Assembly: GCF_003576645.1 (NCBI RefSeq)
Contig: NC_044929.1
Span: 7,373,841 to 7,437,840 of the forward strand
From: Ipomoea triloba
Lineage: Eukaryota; Streptophyta; Magnoliopsida; Solanales; Convolvulaceae
Reading direction: 5' to 3'
Length of the DNA: 64,000 nucleotides
Shown here piece by piece: positions 10,081 to 20,913 of the stretch. The notes under the pieces were generated by a model, which worked only from the letters and a program-made list of their open reading frames with translations, did not search any database and was not told where the DNA came from. Each line of letters begins with the position of its first letter. Position 1 is the stretch's first letter. The position numbers and the translations under genes were made by a program.

Positions 10081-10451
10081 TCTACCCTTCCTTCCATGCA
10101 CAATCACACGCAAAGAAATGCATGCAAAATAACACACGTTATATATGGGTCTACCACACATACACTATATGTATGTATGTATTTATCCAGGTGGTGGGAA
10201 TAGCCACACATATCTGTCCCCAGTCGACTACTGCCACGTAATCACTTTGCTTTCCATACAAACTCTCTTCTTCTTCTTCAATGCCTGCCTTTAAAAAGCC
10301 TGCCTGCCGGAGACTGCATATATACTCAACAATTCAGTCTGTTCATTCCCTCAATCTGTGTAGTTTGGAATTCTACTGAAAGGACAAAGAAAGAAGTAGG
10401 ACAGGCATTATATATTATTTCATTTTTCAGCTCGACGAGTTAACAGTAATC
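10081..10451 (+). promoter_or_regulatory. Putative promoter and 5' leader of the BIC-like gene
   Basis: A TATA-like GCATATATACTC sits at about 10316-10327, some 130 bp before the ATG. An ACGT core element (CCACGTAATC) lies near 10234, and a second (CACACGTTA) near 10132. ACGT cores bind bZIP factors such as HY5, and BIC genes are known to be light-induced, so light regulation is plausible but not shown by sequence alone. A CTTCTTCTTC tract follows at about 10266. Confidence 0.45.
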
Positions 10452-10820
10452 ATGGCGGCGACAAAAGGAGGAGGAGATGCATCACCGTCGTCGTCCGTTA
10501 AGGATAACAGGTGCAGCGCGGTTGTCAGCTCACCCAGAGCACACAAGGCGGCGGTGATGGAGTGTGATTCTCCGGTGGCTTCCACCAGAGATGTGCCGGA
10601 GAAGGAGCATTCCGGGCGGGAGAAGCTGAAGAGGCACTGGACGGAAGTGGCGGGGAGGGTTTTGGTGCCGGAAAAATGGGGTCAGGAGGGTTTGCTTAGG
10701 GAATGGATGGATTATTCTTCTTTTGATGCTTTGTTGGCTCCCAAGGGATTGTTGTCAGCTCGAGAAGATCTAATGTCGCAAGCTAAACGAACTTGTTCAA
10801 GCTTTTTCAAGTCTCAATAA
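10452..10820 (+). CDS. BIC1: BIC-like inhibitor of cryptochromes, 122 aa
   Basis: A single-exon frame of 122 codons. The conserved core REKLKRHWTEVAGRVLVP followed by EKWGQEGLLREWMDYSSFD matches the cryptochrome-interacting region that defines plant BIC1/BIC2 proteins (RERLKRHR-x-EVAG, WG-x-E, W-x-D-x-x-x-F). The N-terminal third is low complexity (Ser, Ala) as in the family. BIC proteins act in the nucleus, binding photoexcited cryptochromes and blocking their dimerisation, so they dampen blue-light responses. Length fits the family (about 100-150 aa). The start is the first ATG after the leader, and no in-frame ATG lies close upstream. BIC1 versus BIC2 cannot be decided from one sequence. 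Composition is more GC-rich than the surrounding transposon DNA. Confidence 0.85.
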   Translation: MAATKGGGDASPSSSVKDNRCSAVVSSPRAHKAAVMECDSPVASTRDVPEKEHSGREKLKRHWTEVAGRVLVPEKWGQEGLLREWMDYSSFDALLAPKGLLSAREDLMSQAKRTCSSFFKSQ

Positions 10821-11854
10821 ATATAATATGACTATCAAATATCAAGATGATATACATGGAATGCTAATTTTCTCTATTATATATTATACCCTTCATTTAG
10901 ATGAACAAGTGTTTGTTCTTGTCATCTTGTGTAATGGCTTGTATGCACATAGCTTATGACTTGTTCATTTGTGTTTCTAGCTTGTGGTAGGTAGTTAGAA
11001 ACAATAGTATGATTATCAAATCTACCTACTATTTGAAATTAAAAATTTTTAAAAATCGCTAATTACGAAATGACTGGTCTTAACGTAACACTTTAGACTG
11101 CAACCTAAATTCATCTATGTATATATGAAAATAGTATGAACAATGTGAGAAAAGATCCCTCAATTAGCTCTCAATTCATCTCTTTTATTAAGTGACCTTA
11201 GACCATTTAGAGAGAGGAGAGAGCATGGCTTCTTCAGCCTTCTTTAGAGAGAGAGTCAAGAGAGGAAAAAGCCCCCCTAAATGAACAGTTAAGGCCGTTT
11301 ATATAAGCCTAGAAGTTAACCCGGGCCGTTTATATAGGCCTAGAAGTTAACCCGAACCGTTTGACCTCAACCCGACTAGAGAAACCCAACTAGAGAAATG
11401 AGAGCGTGAACATATCAGGAGATAGAACCAGGGAATATTCCCTACCAGTAACCCTTTAAACTGCAATGACAAAATGCTAGATTTAATCCTCTAGACTGAT
11501 ATTTGAGTTATGGTATGTCAGACTTGGCCCTCAGGGCTTCTACCAACACAAACAACTACCTGGTATGTTTCTTAGCTAAAGGGTAAGTTGCAAATCTAAA
11601 AAGATGCAGACAAGGCAAGAGAAAAACAAAGATCAAATGAGCAGCTGAACTGCAGAAACAGGCAGTGTATGTTTTGATAGTTTTGGAAAAATTAATTTGA
11701 GTAATTATTGTGTACTATGATTGTGAATCCAAAACATTCTAAGGAGAAACAAAAAAATAAATCAGTCTCATGGCTTGCATGGCACAAGAATACAATGTTT
11801 ATTAAACTCTCAATGTGAAATTTGCTTCCTTCTGGTTCAGATGAGCAGCTGAAT
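10821..11854. other. Intergenic region between convergent BIC and QCR9
   Basis: This is the 3' side of both genes. A tandem repeat of about 33 bp (ccgtttatata(a/g)gcctagaagttaaccc) lies at about 11295-11360, next to GAGAGAGA-rich sequence (11215-11265). No coding region recognised. The short GA-rich and repeated parts could be an old LTR or leader fragment, but no boundaries were found. Confidence 0.5.
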
Positions 11855-14096
11855 TCATTCTGTTGGTCTCTGTCCCAAAACCGGAATATCTTCATACCGC
11901 TTCTGCATTTGATAGGTGAGAAAATTTGAGTTACAAATTTGTGCAAGGTAATTGAGATCTCATTAAACAGGAAGCACAATGAAACTTTTAGCCTCAAAAA
12001 ATATGTTGAAAAATGTTGATGTGCATTTCCCAAACATGAATGGCCTTTTTTAATCTAAGGAAACCAAAATGAAAATGGAAGCCAAGTAGCTTGTAGCTCA
12101 ATGACACCTTTGTGGCTCTTCCAAATGGGAGGTCACAGGTTTGTCAAACCCCAATGGAGGCATTGACTCTTTGTGCTTCAATAGGTTGACAAAATATGTA
12201 TAGACAAATACTACATTGTGATAGAGTCGGTAGTACTAAAAAGAAATGGAAATGGAAAGTGACTTGACCACCTGCATTTCAAGCAATAAATACAGTAAAA
12301 TTGAATAATCCACATTTCAAATTTCTTTGTGGAAATTAAAGACAAAAAGTATTATCAAACCTAGCTAAAAGAATTAGATCTACTTAGATCTACCCTTCAA
12401 CAATTTTAAAAGTTGCATATGCATGTTATTAATGTCTCAACCACCCACTTTAGACTTTAGCAGTGTATTAACTTTAATTGTTTTGGATGTGGCTGTGTAG
12501 CACAGACTGCTAGAGTGGGTTGGTCACATGGCCAGGTTACAGGTTACGAATTGGAAGATACAGTGGCTTGAAATCTTGTAATCATGTAATGTGACAATAT
12601 GCTAAATACAAAGCTCGAAACATTGTAATCATGTAATGTGACAATATGCTAATTACAAAGTTCGAAACATTGTAATCATGTAATGTGACAATATGCTAAT
12701 TACAAAGTTTGAGAGTAAAACTGTAAAAGTGAGATAGGGTAATATAGAATTACTAATAGAGATAGAATAACATTTATAGAAGACAAAAGCAGAACCAAGA
12801 GATATATGGAATCAAGATTGAGAGCTATGATTCTTCCCCACTATGACAATCATGAATGATCACAAGTTTAGTTTTGCAGAGAAGAATCAACATAAAATCA
12901 AAGTCAAACCATGAGATTGTTTCTTGAGACAAACCAATGGTAAAATAGCTTCATGTAATCAAGTAGAGGCAAGTATTCGCAAAGGTCTAAAAACTTGCTG
13001 AATCTTCCACCAATGCTACCTCTCATACACAGTTAATCAACAGAAGACGAGAATAAGACTATCGAATGTATGGCCCTTACTGATGTCATTACTACAGCTC
13101 AATTAAAACGAAAAAACCCATTTCTGTTACAAACATAGCAAGCTCAATTTGAGTATGCATCACTTTGCAAGACAGAATTGGCATAAATCTAGAGACTCCA
13201 ATGAGAGCATAAAGTGTGCATGCAATGCTAAAACAAGAAGCCTCCACCATCTATGTACAGTCTAATCAGTTTTACTGTGAAAGTTCCCTACTTTAATTTA
13301 CACTAATATATCACAACTATCAATACCAGAGTGAGGCAATGAACTTAATGAGTCACACTACCAATGAACCATGTTTTCAAGGTATATGAGAAACGAGTCT
13401 GATCTAATGAGCATAAGTGCAAGACAATCAATGGAAGAACAAAAACGGTACATTATTATACACCCTAAACCAATTACCAAAGACACAGAGGAACATGGCA
13501 TGTAAACAGAAAACTCTCTGCTTCTAACAAATAAACCTCTTATTTGCTTTTCCTTTATTTTGTGTACAATACAAAGCAATACCAATCAGTACCATGAAAC
13601 CATAAAGATTTACAACAAAAACACATTAACCATGGCAGAAAAAAAAGTTCCAATTTTTCTATTAGCAGTTCAACATGAACATATCAATCTTCAAACCTAT
13701 TTTCACTCCGAAAAGGAAATCAAACCTCCAATTATAGATAAGTATGCAACCGGTTTAACGAAACATAATACTTATAAAGCAGGCGAATAACATACCCCAA
13801 CATTGTTGTTCTCCCAAATCTTCTTAACACCATAATCCACAGCCTGCAATAACGATTTAGAGAAACTAAAGAATCAACAATCAGCCCTATCAATTAGAAA
13901 TAAATCACATCGAAATCGCATGATTTCATTCAGATCCAGACGACGCCAAATCTAATGTACAGGGACTGACCCGTTCGCCGAGGAAAGCGCCGGCGATGAC
14001 GAAGGTGACATAGACGGAGTTGCGGCGCATAATGACTCTGTAGAGGCCTTCGAAAAGGCCGCCGCCGCTTCTCCTAGCCGCTGTGGAGGGTTCCAT
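11855..14096 (-). CDS. QCR9: Cytochrome b-c1 complex subunit 9 (QCR9-like), 3 exons, 73 aa
   Basis: Three exons on the minus strand: 14096-13971 (42 codons, MEPSTAARRSGGGLFEGLYR onward), 13843-13796 (16 codons, AVDYGVKKIWENNNVG) and 11902-11855 (KRYEDIPVLGQRPTE, stop). Both introns have GT...AG borders and all joins are in phase 0. The product matches the plant 7-8 kDa QCR9/UCRQ subunit of ubiquinol-cytochrome c reductase: a short basic N terminus, then one membrane segment (residues about 28-40, VYVTFVIAGAFLG). It is a single-pass inner-membrane subunit of mitochondrial respiratory complex III. Total length of 73 aa equals the family norm. Intron 2 is about 1.9 kb and holds a possible SINE and a 47-bp tandem repeat. 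The exons are too short to stand out as ORFs, so this gene is easily missed. Confidence 0.9.
12080..12241 (+). mobile_element. Possible tRNA-derived SINE in QCR9 intron 2
   Basis: The head resembles a tRNA: an A-box-like TAGCTCAATGACA near 12091 and a B-box-like GGTTTGTCAAACCCC near 12138, spaced as in pol III promoters, with GGGAGGTCACAGG between. A direct repeat aaatggaa flanks it (near 12073 and 12244). A phrase in its tail (acaaatactacat...agagtc...gta) recurs at about 31898 in the Helitron region. The evidence is partial; a diverged repeat of another kind is possible. Confidence 0.4.
12572..12715. repeat. 47-bp tandem repeat, three copies
   Basis: The unit containing GTAATCATGTAATGTGACAA starts at 12578, 12625 and 12672, an exact 47-bp period, with few differences. 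It lies within QCR9 intron 2. Confidence 0.85.
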
Positions 14097-14816
14097 CGGA
14101 ATCTCTGCTTCGCGTTACTCTTTCTTCGACTTTCTGCTCCGTGGAAAAGTCTCAATCTCAAGAGAAATGGAGAAAATGCGACTGCCTCTGGCTGCGGACT
14201 TCGATTCAAAGAAAGGAGGATTATAGATTTATAATATTCCCCAATTATTAATAAAAACCAATTTAACAATCCTTTAAAAAATAATAATAAAAACCAAAAA
14301 AAAAACCAATTTAATTATCCTTTAAAAAAAAATCCCACAAGCTTATAATTTTGTGCAATTAAATTCGAGTAATATGTCACCCTTACCATGCCCGAATAAT
14401 AATATATATTTAATAATTATATTTGGGTCGTACTTGTGTAAGATTGTCTTACAAATTATCATTTATGAGAGAGGTTGAATCGAATTGGCACAATATGAAC
14501 ACGTAATACTTTTACTAAAATATGTAATATTAATAGGAAATAAAATATTTATTTATTTTTTTTTGAAACCAAATATTTATTACTTATAAGGGAAATTGTA
14601 ACCAATGGACTTCAAGTGCGTGCACATCACCAATGGCTCTCATCACAAGAGATGGAAGGTTCATTAGTTTTTGGATCTGCACATTACCAACTGCTCTCAT
14701 CACAAGAGATGGAATGTTCATTAGCTTTTGAAAAATCAATATATTTTTCATATAATTTTACCTTTTGTATTCCTTAATTCTTGTACATACATATCTTAAG
14801 ATCTTTGCAGATTGCT

Positions 14817-14890
<74 letters not shown>

Positions 14891-14944
14891 CTTCATTCCC
14901 TTGTTTGTATAGCAGAGTACAATATGCAATAAAATAAAGGCAAA
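14097..14944. repeat. QCR9 upstream region with repeats and microsatellite
   Basis: Immediately upstream of the QCR9 start the DNA is GC-richer to about 14220 (likely leader/promoter, no clear TATA). Then comes the dispersed repeat shared with 9660-9790, a tandem pair of about 76 bp near 14603-14735 (ctctcatcacaagagatgga twice) and a (CA)n(TA)n microsatellite at 14818-14888. A diverged piece of the MITE that follows may lie near 14425-14520 (cttgtgtaagattgtcttac). Confidence 0.6.
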
Positions 14945-15365
14945 AACTTGTGTGATACCGTCTCATCATGAGACGAGTCGGGTCGGGTCGGGTCGGGATG
15001 CAAATATAACACTTATATGCGCAAATGTTATATTTATTTGCTCAAATGCAATACTAATCAGGAATAAAATTTTTGTTACTTATAAGGGTAAACGTAATAC
15101 TTTTGGAAAAATACAATACTTTTACATTTCGATTTAAAAGTATTAAATTTTTCCTCAAAAGTATTATAAATCCTTATAAGTAAGGGACACTTGTCAACAT
15201 TACTTATTATGAAAAATGTATTACTTTTTCTCTTATAAATAACAAAAATTGTATTCTTAATTAGTGTTATATTTGAGCATATAAGTATGACATTTGCATG
15301 GTGCTTTGACCCGACTCGACTCGTCTCACGAATAAGGATCCGTGAGACGGTCTCACACAAGTGTG
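14945..15365. mobile_element. Fold-back MITE, about 420 bp
   Basis: The left end ACTTGTGTGATACCGTCTCA pairs with the right end read in reverse complement (CACTTGTGTGAGACCGTCTC). Inverted matching continues through 'gacgagtcgggtcgggtcgg' against its counterpart near 15308-15330 and through 'aaatataacac' runs in the interior. The gtgagaccgtctcac-type end is widespread in plant genomes as a MITE. No ORF. The target duplication is unclear. Confidence 0.7.
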
Positions 15366-16031
15366 ACCCTAAAATAAATCTCATCTTCATCACCATGTTC
15401 TGTCTCATCCTTGCGTATAGCAAGTAGATTGCCGGCAACCTTTTCCTTTTCATCACACTTTTGAGGACAAATGTAATACTTTTACATTTTGATGTAAAAG
15501 TATTATGGAGTACATTTTTCATCAAAAGTATTATATTTTCACTTATAAGTAATGTTGACAAGTGTTTGTTACTTATAAGGGAAAACTAGTTATCACACGC
15601 ACGTTGCGCGATTAAAGCAATGTCAATGTGTATTTTTAAATTAGTGTCCCTTAATTGAGTATTCCATCTAAGAAATTATGTTGTTGTACTTGTAGCCTCT
15701 CGCAAAAAATATGGAGCAAATATATAATCTCATCCTCTAAAATCTCTAGTAAATCATTAAGGCACTGAAATCCAATTGCAAAAATCGAGATCAGCACACA
15801 TTACATAAATAGCAACTATATAATTTATCATTTGTACTCCATATATCATTACCTAATAAAGTTAGCTTTGAAAATATAGAGAATATAGGGGTTTTTCGAT
15901 ATAAAATCTTTGACAAATGTAGCCAAACTGAAACATAGTAGCACATGGATAAAATATCAGAAAATAGATGCATTTGTTAGATATAGTGAGATACAAGAAG
16001 AAATTTGTAAGTTGTAAGAAAACAATTATCC

Positions 16032-16066
<35 letters not shown>

Positions 16067-16410
16067 GAGTTAATTACACTTTTGGTCCTGTGACTATAGG
16101 GGTCATGTTAATTTCAGTGCTCGACTTTAAAAACTAACAATTTATTCCTGTAACTATGCAATTTTTAACACATTTGGTCCACCCGGTCAAATTGTCGGCC
16201 AATTTTCGCCGGAAAGTTGTAATCCATTTTAATTTGTTTAATAAGGGGGTAAATTGGTCATTCCATCTTCCTTCCTCTTCCCTTTTCTTCGTTCTTTCTT
16301 CTTCGTTCTCCGCCGGTGAGCTTCAAGGTGGAAATGAAACATGAGTCACTGCTCTTCAAAACCAAACACTTCAAATTTGCCAATGACAAATTCTTGAAGA
16401 TTTTAGACGA
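15366..16410. other. Non-coding DNA with a possible Helitron 3' end
   Basis: At 15588 the + strand reads a/ctagttatcacacgcacgttgcgcg. On the minus strand this is a short hairpin (CGCA-acg-TGCG) a few bases before CTAG and then T, the form of a Helitron 3' end. The matching 5' TC end was not found. An (AAT)n microsatellite lies at about 16036-16063. From 16073 'ttaattacacttttggtcctgtgactatagg' resembles common plant MITE/MULE termini. No gene seen. Confidence 0.4.
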
Positions 16411-17240
16411 TGACTGCCACCTGTGCAATCACCAATATTATAAACAAAGCACATTCTTTGAATTAAGGTTTATATAATATTATAAACAAAGCACATTCTT
16501 TGAATTAAGGTTTATATGCAGAGTTATATATGATTTATGGTTTGATTAATTTGTGTATTTTCTTGAGGCATATGATTTATGGTTTGATTAATTTGTGTAT
16601 TTTCTTGAGGCTGTGATGATGTATTCACTCTTCACCTCCTTTTCCACCAACATAATCGTAAATTTTCGAAGAAGTTAAGTCAGCTTGGAATCCATTAATG
16701 GGGGCAAATCTCTACTGTTTCAACTGCTCACGGCGCCCAGAACACTGGTTGTAGTTGCAACGGCGGAGGGGGACCAGTGGACGCTGGTTCTTCAAGTAGT
16801 GCCTAAACGTGTTCCAGTCGGGGTGCTTTTGCGCAAGCCAATGACTGCCACCTGCGCAATCACTAATATTATAAACAAAGCACATTCTTTGAATTAAGGT
16901 TTATATAATATTATAAACAAAGCACATTCTTTGAATTAAGGTTTATATGCAGAGTTATATATGATTTATGGTTTGATTAATTTGTGTATTTTCTTGAGGC
17001 ATATGATTTATGGTTTGATTAATTTGTGTATTTTCTTGAGGCTGTGATGATGTATTCACTCTTCACCTCCTTTTCCACCAACATAATCGTAAATTTTTGA
17101 AGAAGTTAAGTCAGCTTGGGATCCATTAATGGGGGCAAATCTCTACTGTTTCATCTGCTCACGGCGCCCAGAACACTGGTTGTAGTTGCAACGGCGGAGG
17201 GGGACCGGCGAACGCTGGTTCTTCAAGTAGTGCCTAGCGC
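16411..17240. repeat. 431-bp tandem duplication with nested short repeats
   Basis: Copy 1 (about 16411-16841) and copy 2 (16842-17240) have an exact 431-bp offset and very few differences. Inside each copy, two smaller units are duplicated: one containing 'ataaacaaagcacattcttt' and one containing 'atgatttatggtttgattaa'. Short ORFs run across the GC-rich part of each copy, but I recognise no domain. Confidence 0.85.
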
Positions 17241-17462
17241 GGTGCTTTTGCACCTCGTAGAGGCTGAGTTGAACTGGCGGGGGAGGAGGAGCTTCTCTTG
17301 TACAACTTGGACCCTTCTGTCTTGGGATGTATGCCGTCCCAGAAGGGCTTGGCGGCGAAGACGAATCTGAACTGGAGGGTTAGAGGCATTCTTAGAAGTT
17401 TCCGATGAGCAACCTACTTAGGCATTCTTAGCAGTTTCCGGAGAAGATGGATTTGCACTATA

Positions 17463-17796
17463 ATGAAAGTGCTATCTCAAGTGCCAAATAATGTCAGTGA
17501 AACCATCAAATGGGTAACATATGGCCCTACTATGCTTGTGAGTTGTTATGAAGGTTATGACATAAATGGATATACATTTTACACTAAGCAACAAGATAAT
17601 AAGAGTGTAGTGCAAAATAGTGGGGTTACATTAATAACAATATCAAAATATTATTCAAGTGCTAAAAATACTAAACTGATTGATGCTGTTATGCCTTACT
17701 ATGGTGTGATTGAAGAAATTTGGGAAAACTTGATTACAACATATTTAAAATTCCTTTATTCTGATGTAGTTGGGTTGATAATAGAAGAGGAGTTCG
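17463..17796 (+). pseudogene. CACTA transposase-associated DUF4216 fragment
   Basis: The frame contains YEGYDINGYTFYTKQQDNKS followed by VVQNSGVTLI and YYGVIEEIWE, which is the DUF4216 signature at the end of TNPD-type CACTA transposases. After IWE the homology shifts frame (a one-base indel near 17730) and passes a TGA before the [11 protein letters not shown] part, which ends exactly where the TA microsatellite begins at 17797. Truncated, frameshifted and stopped, so a pseudogene. Confidence 0.75.
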
Positions 17797-17930
17797 GATA
17801 TATGTACATATGTATATATATACATATATATATGTATATATACATATATATATATACATATGTATATATATACATATGTATACATATGTACATATATATA
17901 TATACATATGTATACATATGTATATATATG
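17797..17930. repeat. TA/TATG-rich microsatellite left of the MULE
   Basis: Repeats of tatacata / tatgtata units run up to the MULE left end. Translations of this array in any frame (Tyr-Ile rich) are artefacts. Confidence 0.9.
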
Positions 17931-18015
17931 GGGGCCATGAAGTGAGAACCCCTAATTAGGTAGGAACATAGGAACTCATCCTAGCCCTCAAGATTAAATC
18001 AACCAATGGTCCAGA
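17931..18015 (+). repeat. MULE left terminal inverted repeat
   Basis: Starts ggggccatgaagtgagaacc, then TAGGTAGGAACATAGGAACT, and remains alignable to the right end through the 'tcaaccaatggt' region. Confidence 0.75.
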
Positions 18016-18745
18016 TCAATTAGACAGTTATTAAGATATGAATAATAGAAACGAATAAAAAGGCTACTAATGTCATTACGCCAAGGTTTGAAATATAATG
18101 TAATATAAAATTCGAATTCATTCCAAGATATTAGGAAAAAGAGCAAGTAGGATTCTACGTTGAATAAGATTACACCTGTGTTCCTGCGCCAAATCCCCAT
18201 TCCGATCGGAAGTCGCAAAACTACGGCCGCCCTGTGCACCAAGAAGAAAACATCATCAAACCACACAAAGATTTTGATTCTGAAAGAATGGCAAGCAACG
18301 ACTACGAAGGTAAAAGCAATATTTGAATTATGAACCGATTATGAATACGAGAGACGAATTCAACGCAATCCATAGTGATGGGTTGTGCAACCAACAGATG
18401 TTAAAACTCCCATTCCGATATGAATGACGGCACTGCGGCCCTGATGTTGAGACGCCATGCCTTACTGGGCGATCCAGTTTGGTGTGCACTAGGGTATTGC
18501 CTAGAATGACACACACTGCAGCACTGAAGTGCACGACGTGGTCATGAACAGACTTCGTTGTGTGCACATGCGCTTGGCCGTTAGTGCATCGCAGTTTCTA
18601 CGTTTCTGAGATTACACTGTGTGCACATACGCAAATCAGAATGTGCCACAGTACACTGATACGCCATTCTAACGTGCGGTTGGGGTCAGTGATTGTGCCT
18701 ATGTGACACTAGGCCTGCGCCGTGTGCACGTAGGGTATACAGTCT

Positions 18746-20913
18746 GTGCCAATCTGGATTACCTGCACTTTAAAGCTAATAGTTTTCCAACATTCCACAG
18801 GGGAAGCAAGCTCGCCCAGGAGTTCACCCGCGTGTATGATGAATATTTCTCCAGGCTCAACAAAATACTGGACTCCTGACTGTGAGCAGTCCAAAAAGGC
18901 TTACGTGGGACAACGGTTCTCTACTTTGGAAGCAGGGATCACATTCTACACAGCGTATGTAACTATTACTGGATTTGATGTGCGGCGTGCAACCGAGAAA
19001 AAGGATCGACAAGGTAAAATCACATGGAAGTACGTGTTGTGTTCGCGTGCGGGCTTCAAAATCCCTACTGGTGGAGCTACAATCACAGATTTTGGAAATT
19101 TCAAACGAGATATAATGGCATATATAGAAGGCGCAGATGCCCAACTAGTGATTGACGCATACATGGCAAAGAAAAACATATGTACTGACTACTACTTTGC
19201 CCACGACGTTGATGAGCTTGACCAATTATGTCGAATATTTTGGGCGGACTCTCAGGCACAACAGAATTACAAGCTATTTGGTGATATTATGTCCTTTGAC
19301 GCCACATACAATACAAACAGGTAAACACCACACACTAATGCAATGTCCTATGCACATGGCGATTCCACAGTAGGTACACACGGGCAGAGGTAAGTGTGCA
19401 CGCAGACTGCCAGTCTGATAGGCTAATCTGTATGCTGTGCCATTCAGTTACATAGAAAGTGCCTCTACGCAGGGATTATGCCATTTTGCAATTTCCCTCT
19501 ACAACACCCTACTAACCAATGCTTCCATACATACCATATGCACACTACAGGTACAAGCTGGTCTTTGTGCCATTCACTGGAGTGGACCACCACAAAAAAA
19601 GTGTGACATTCGCAGCAGGACTAATTGCTAGAGAAGATGTGGACTCCTATTGTTGGCTATTAGAACAGTTCAAGAATGCAATGGGTAATGTTCCTGCATG
19701 CACAGTTACCGACCAGGACCCCGCAATGAAAGTCGCAGTAGCACGAGTTTTTTATACAACCCAGCACAGATTTTGCATGTGGCACATCATGACGAAAGTT
19801 AGCGAAAAGGCAGGACAAACACTAGTGAAGAGTGAAGATTTCCTTAAAGACTTAAACAACGTGGTGTGGGATGAGACACAAACAACTAGGGAGTTTGAAG
19901 AAGCTTGGCAAACAGTAATGGAGAAACATGATTTGGTGGAGCATCAATGGTTTAAACACATGTTTGAGATACATGAACATTGGATACCAGCATACTTCAA
20001 CAATGTGTTCATGGGTGGCTTGATCCGAACAACTTCAAGATCAGAGTCAGTGAACAGCGTATTCAGCAACTGCACTTCCCCATATCTTAGTCTGACGAAG
20101 TTCTTCGTACGGTTTGAGAAAGCAATAGACAAGCAACGTCACACCCAAGCCCAACTAAACACAAACTGCGAGGGAAAATTCCCAGAGTTGAAAACCCCTT
20201 TAGCATTTGAAAAGCAAGCAGCCACAACATATACCACTGCAGTGTTTTATGATGTCCAGAAGGAGATATTAGAAGGGTGCTTCTCATCGCAAGTATTAAA
20301 TGAAATAGGGAATGGGTGCACACGCACATTTGTTATAGAGGACAGGACCAAGAGCAAATATACAGTGGATTATAATTCTGCTATGGGAACAGTACAGTGC
20401 ACGTGCAAAATGTTCCATAGGATTGGGCTACTATGCAGGCATGTGTTCTTGGCATTTAAGGATGTCCATTTGGAAAGGATACCAGGACAGTACATACTAG
20501 CACGGTGGTCACGCAAAACATCTTCACCCCATGCATGGCTTTTAGCGGACACCGAATTGGAGAATCCCACAGAAGCGGTTGGAGGGAATTCAAGAATGGC
20601 TACTATATTTGACGAGTTCTTCAAGTGTGTTGGGGTTGCGTCTAGAAACAACGACAGAATAACAGAGTTGGCACAAGTACTCCATCAGCACAGAGAAAAT
20701 TGTATGAGAACCCTGCCCCAAGAGCAACCTACAGCAGCAAAGAGCGATCTCATACGTAGTTTATGTGGGTCAACCTCATCAACAACCATCGAAGTCCAAC
20801 CCCCTGCAATTTCAAAGAACAAAGGATCTAGGAAGCGTTTGAAATCAGCAAAGGAAATTGCATCCGAACAAGCTGCCAAAGGGAAACGAAAGTGTCGGAC
20901 TTGCTTAAAATAA
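18746..20913 (+). CDS. FAR1-related MULE transposase, 2 exons, about 645 aa
   Basis: Exon 1 (18746-19320) and exon 2 (19551-20913) flank an intron with GT (19321) and AG (19550) that keeps the frame (codon split AG/G). Exon 1 has a FAR1-type DNA-binding domain (FYTAYVTITGFDVRRATEKK, then WKYVLCSRAGFK). The MULE transposase core runs from DIMSFDATYNTNRYK through FVPFTGVDHHKKSVTFAAGL and TDQDPAMKVAV (acidic residues present), with FCMWHI and TTSRSESVNSVF. A SWIM zinc finger (CTCKMFHRIGLLCRH) follows. A zinc-knuckle-like CRTCLK is then cut by TAA at 20911, with GHHDSRNC readable just beyond. The true start may lie in an upstream exon: a possible acceptor AG is at 18800, and ATG 18836 is another start candidate. 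The enzyme would cut and move the MULE in the nucleus. Apart from the C-terminal stop it looks intact. Confidence 0.85.

Noticed and set aside
12480..12555. Second SINE-like head (gtcacatggccaggttacaggttacg)
   Set aside because: B-box-like word is imperfect, no A box at the right distance, and no target duplication.
17463..17945. 160-codon ORF read as one protein
   Set aside because: Only the first part is DUF4216-like; after about 17730 the homology is in another frame, and the C-terminal part is microsatellite.
18746..20913. FAR1-like ORF as a domesticated host FRS transcription factor
   Set aside because: It lies inside an element with terminal inverted repeats and beside a Ulp1-like gene typical of MULEs; a transposase is the simpler reading, although host FRS genes descend from such elements.
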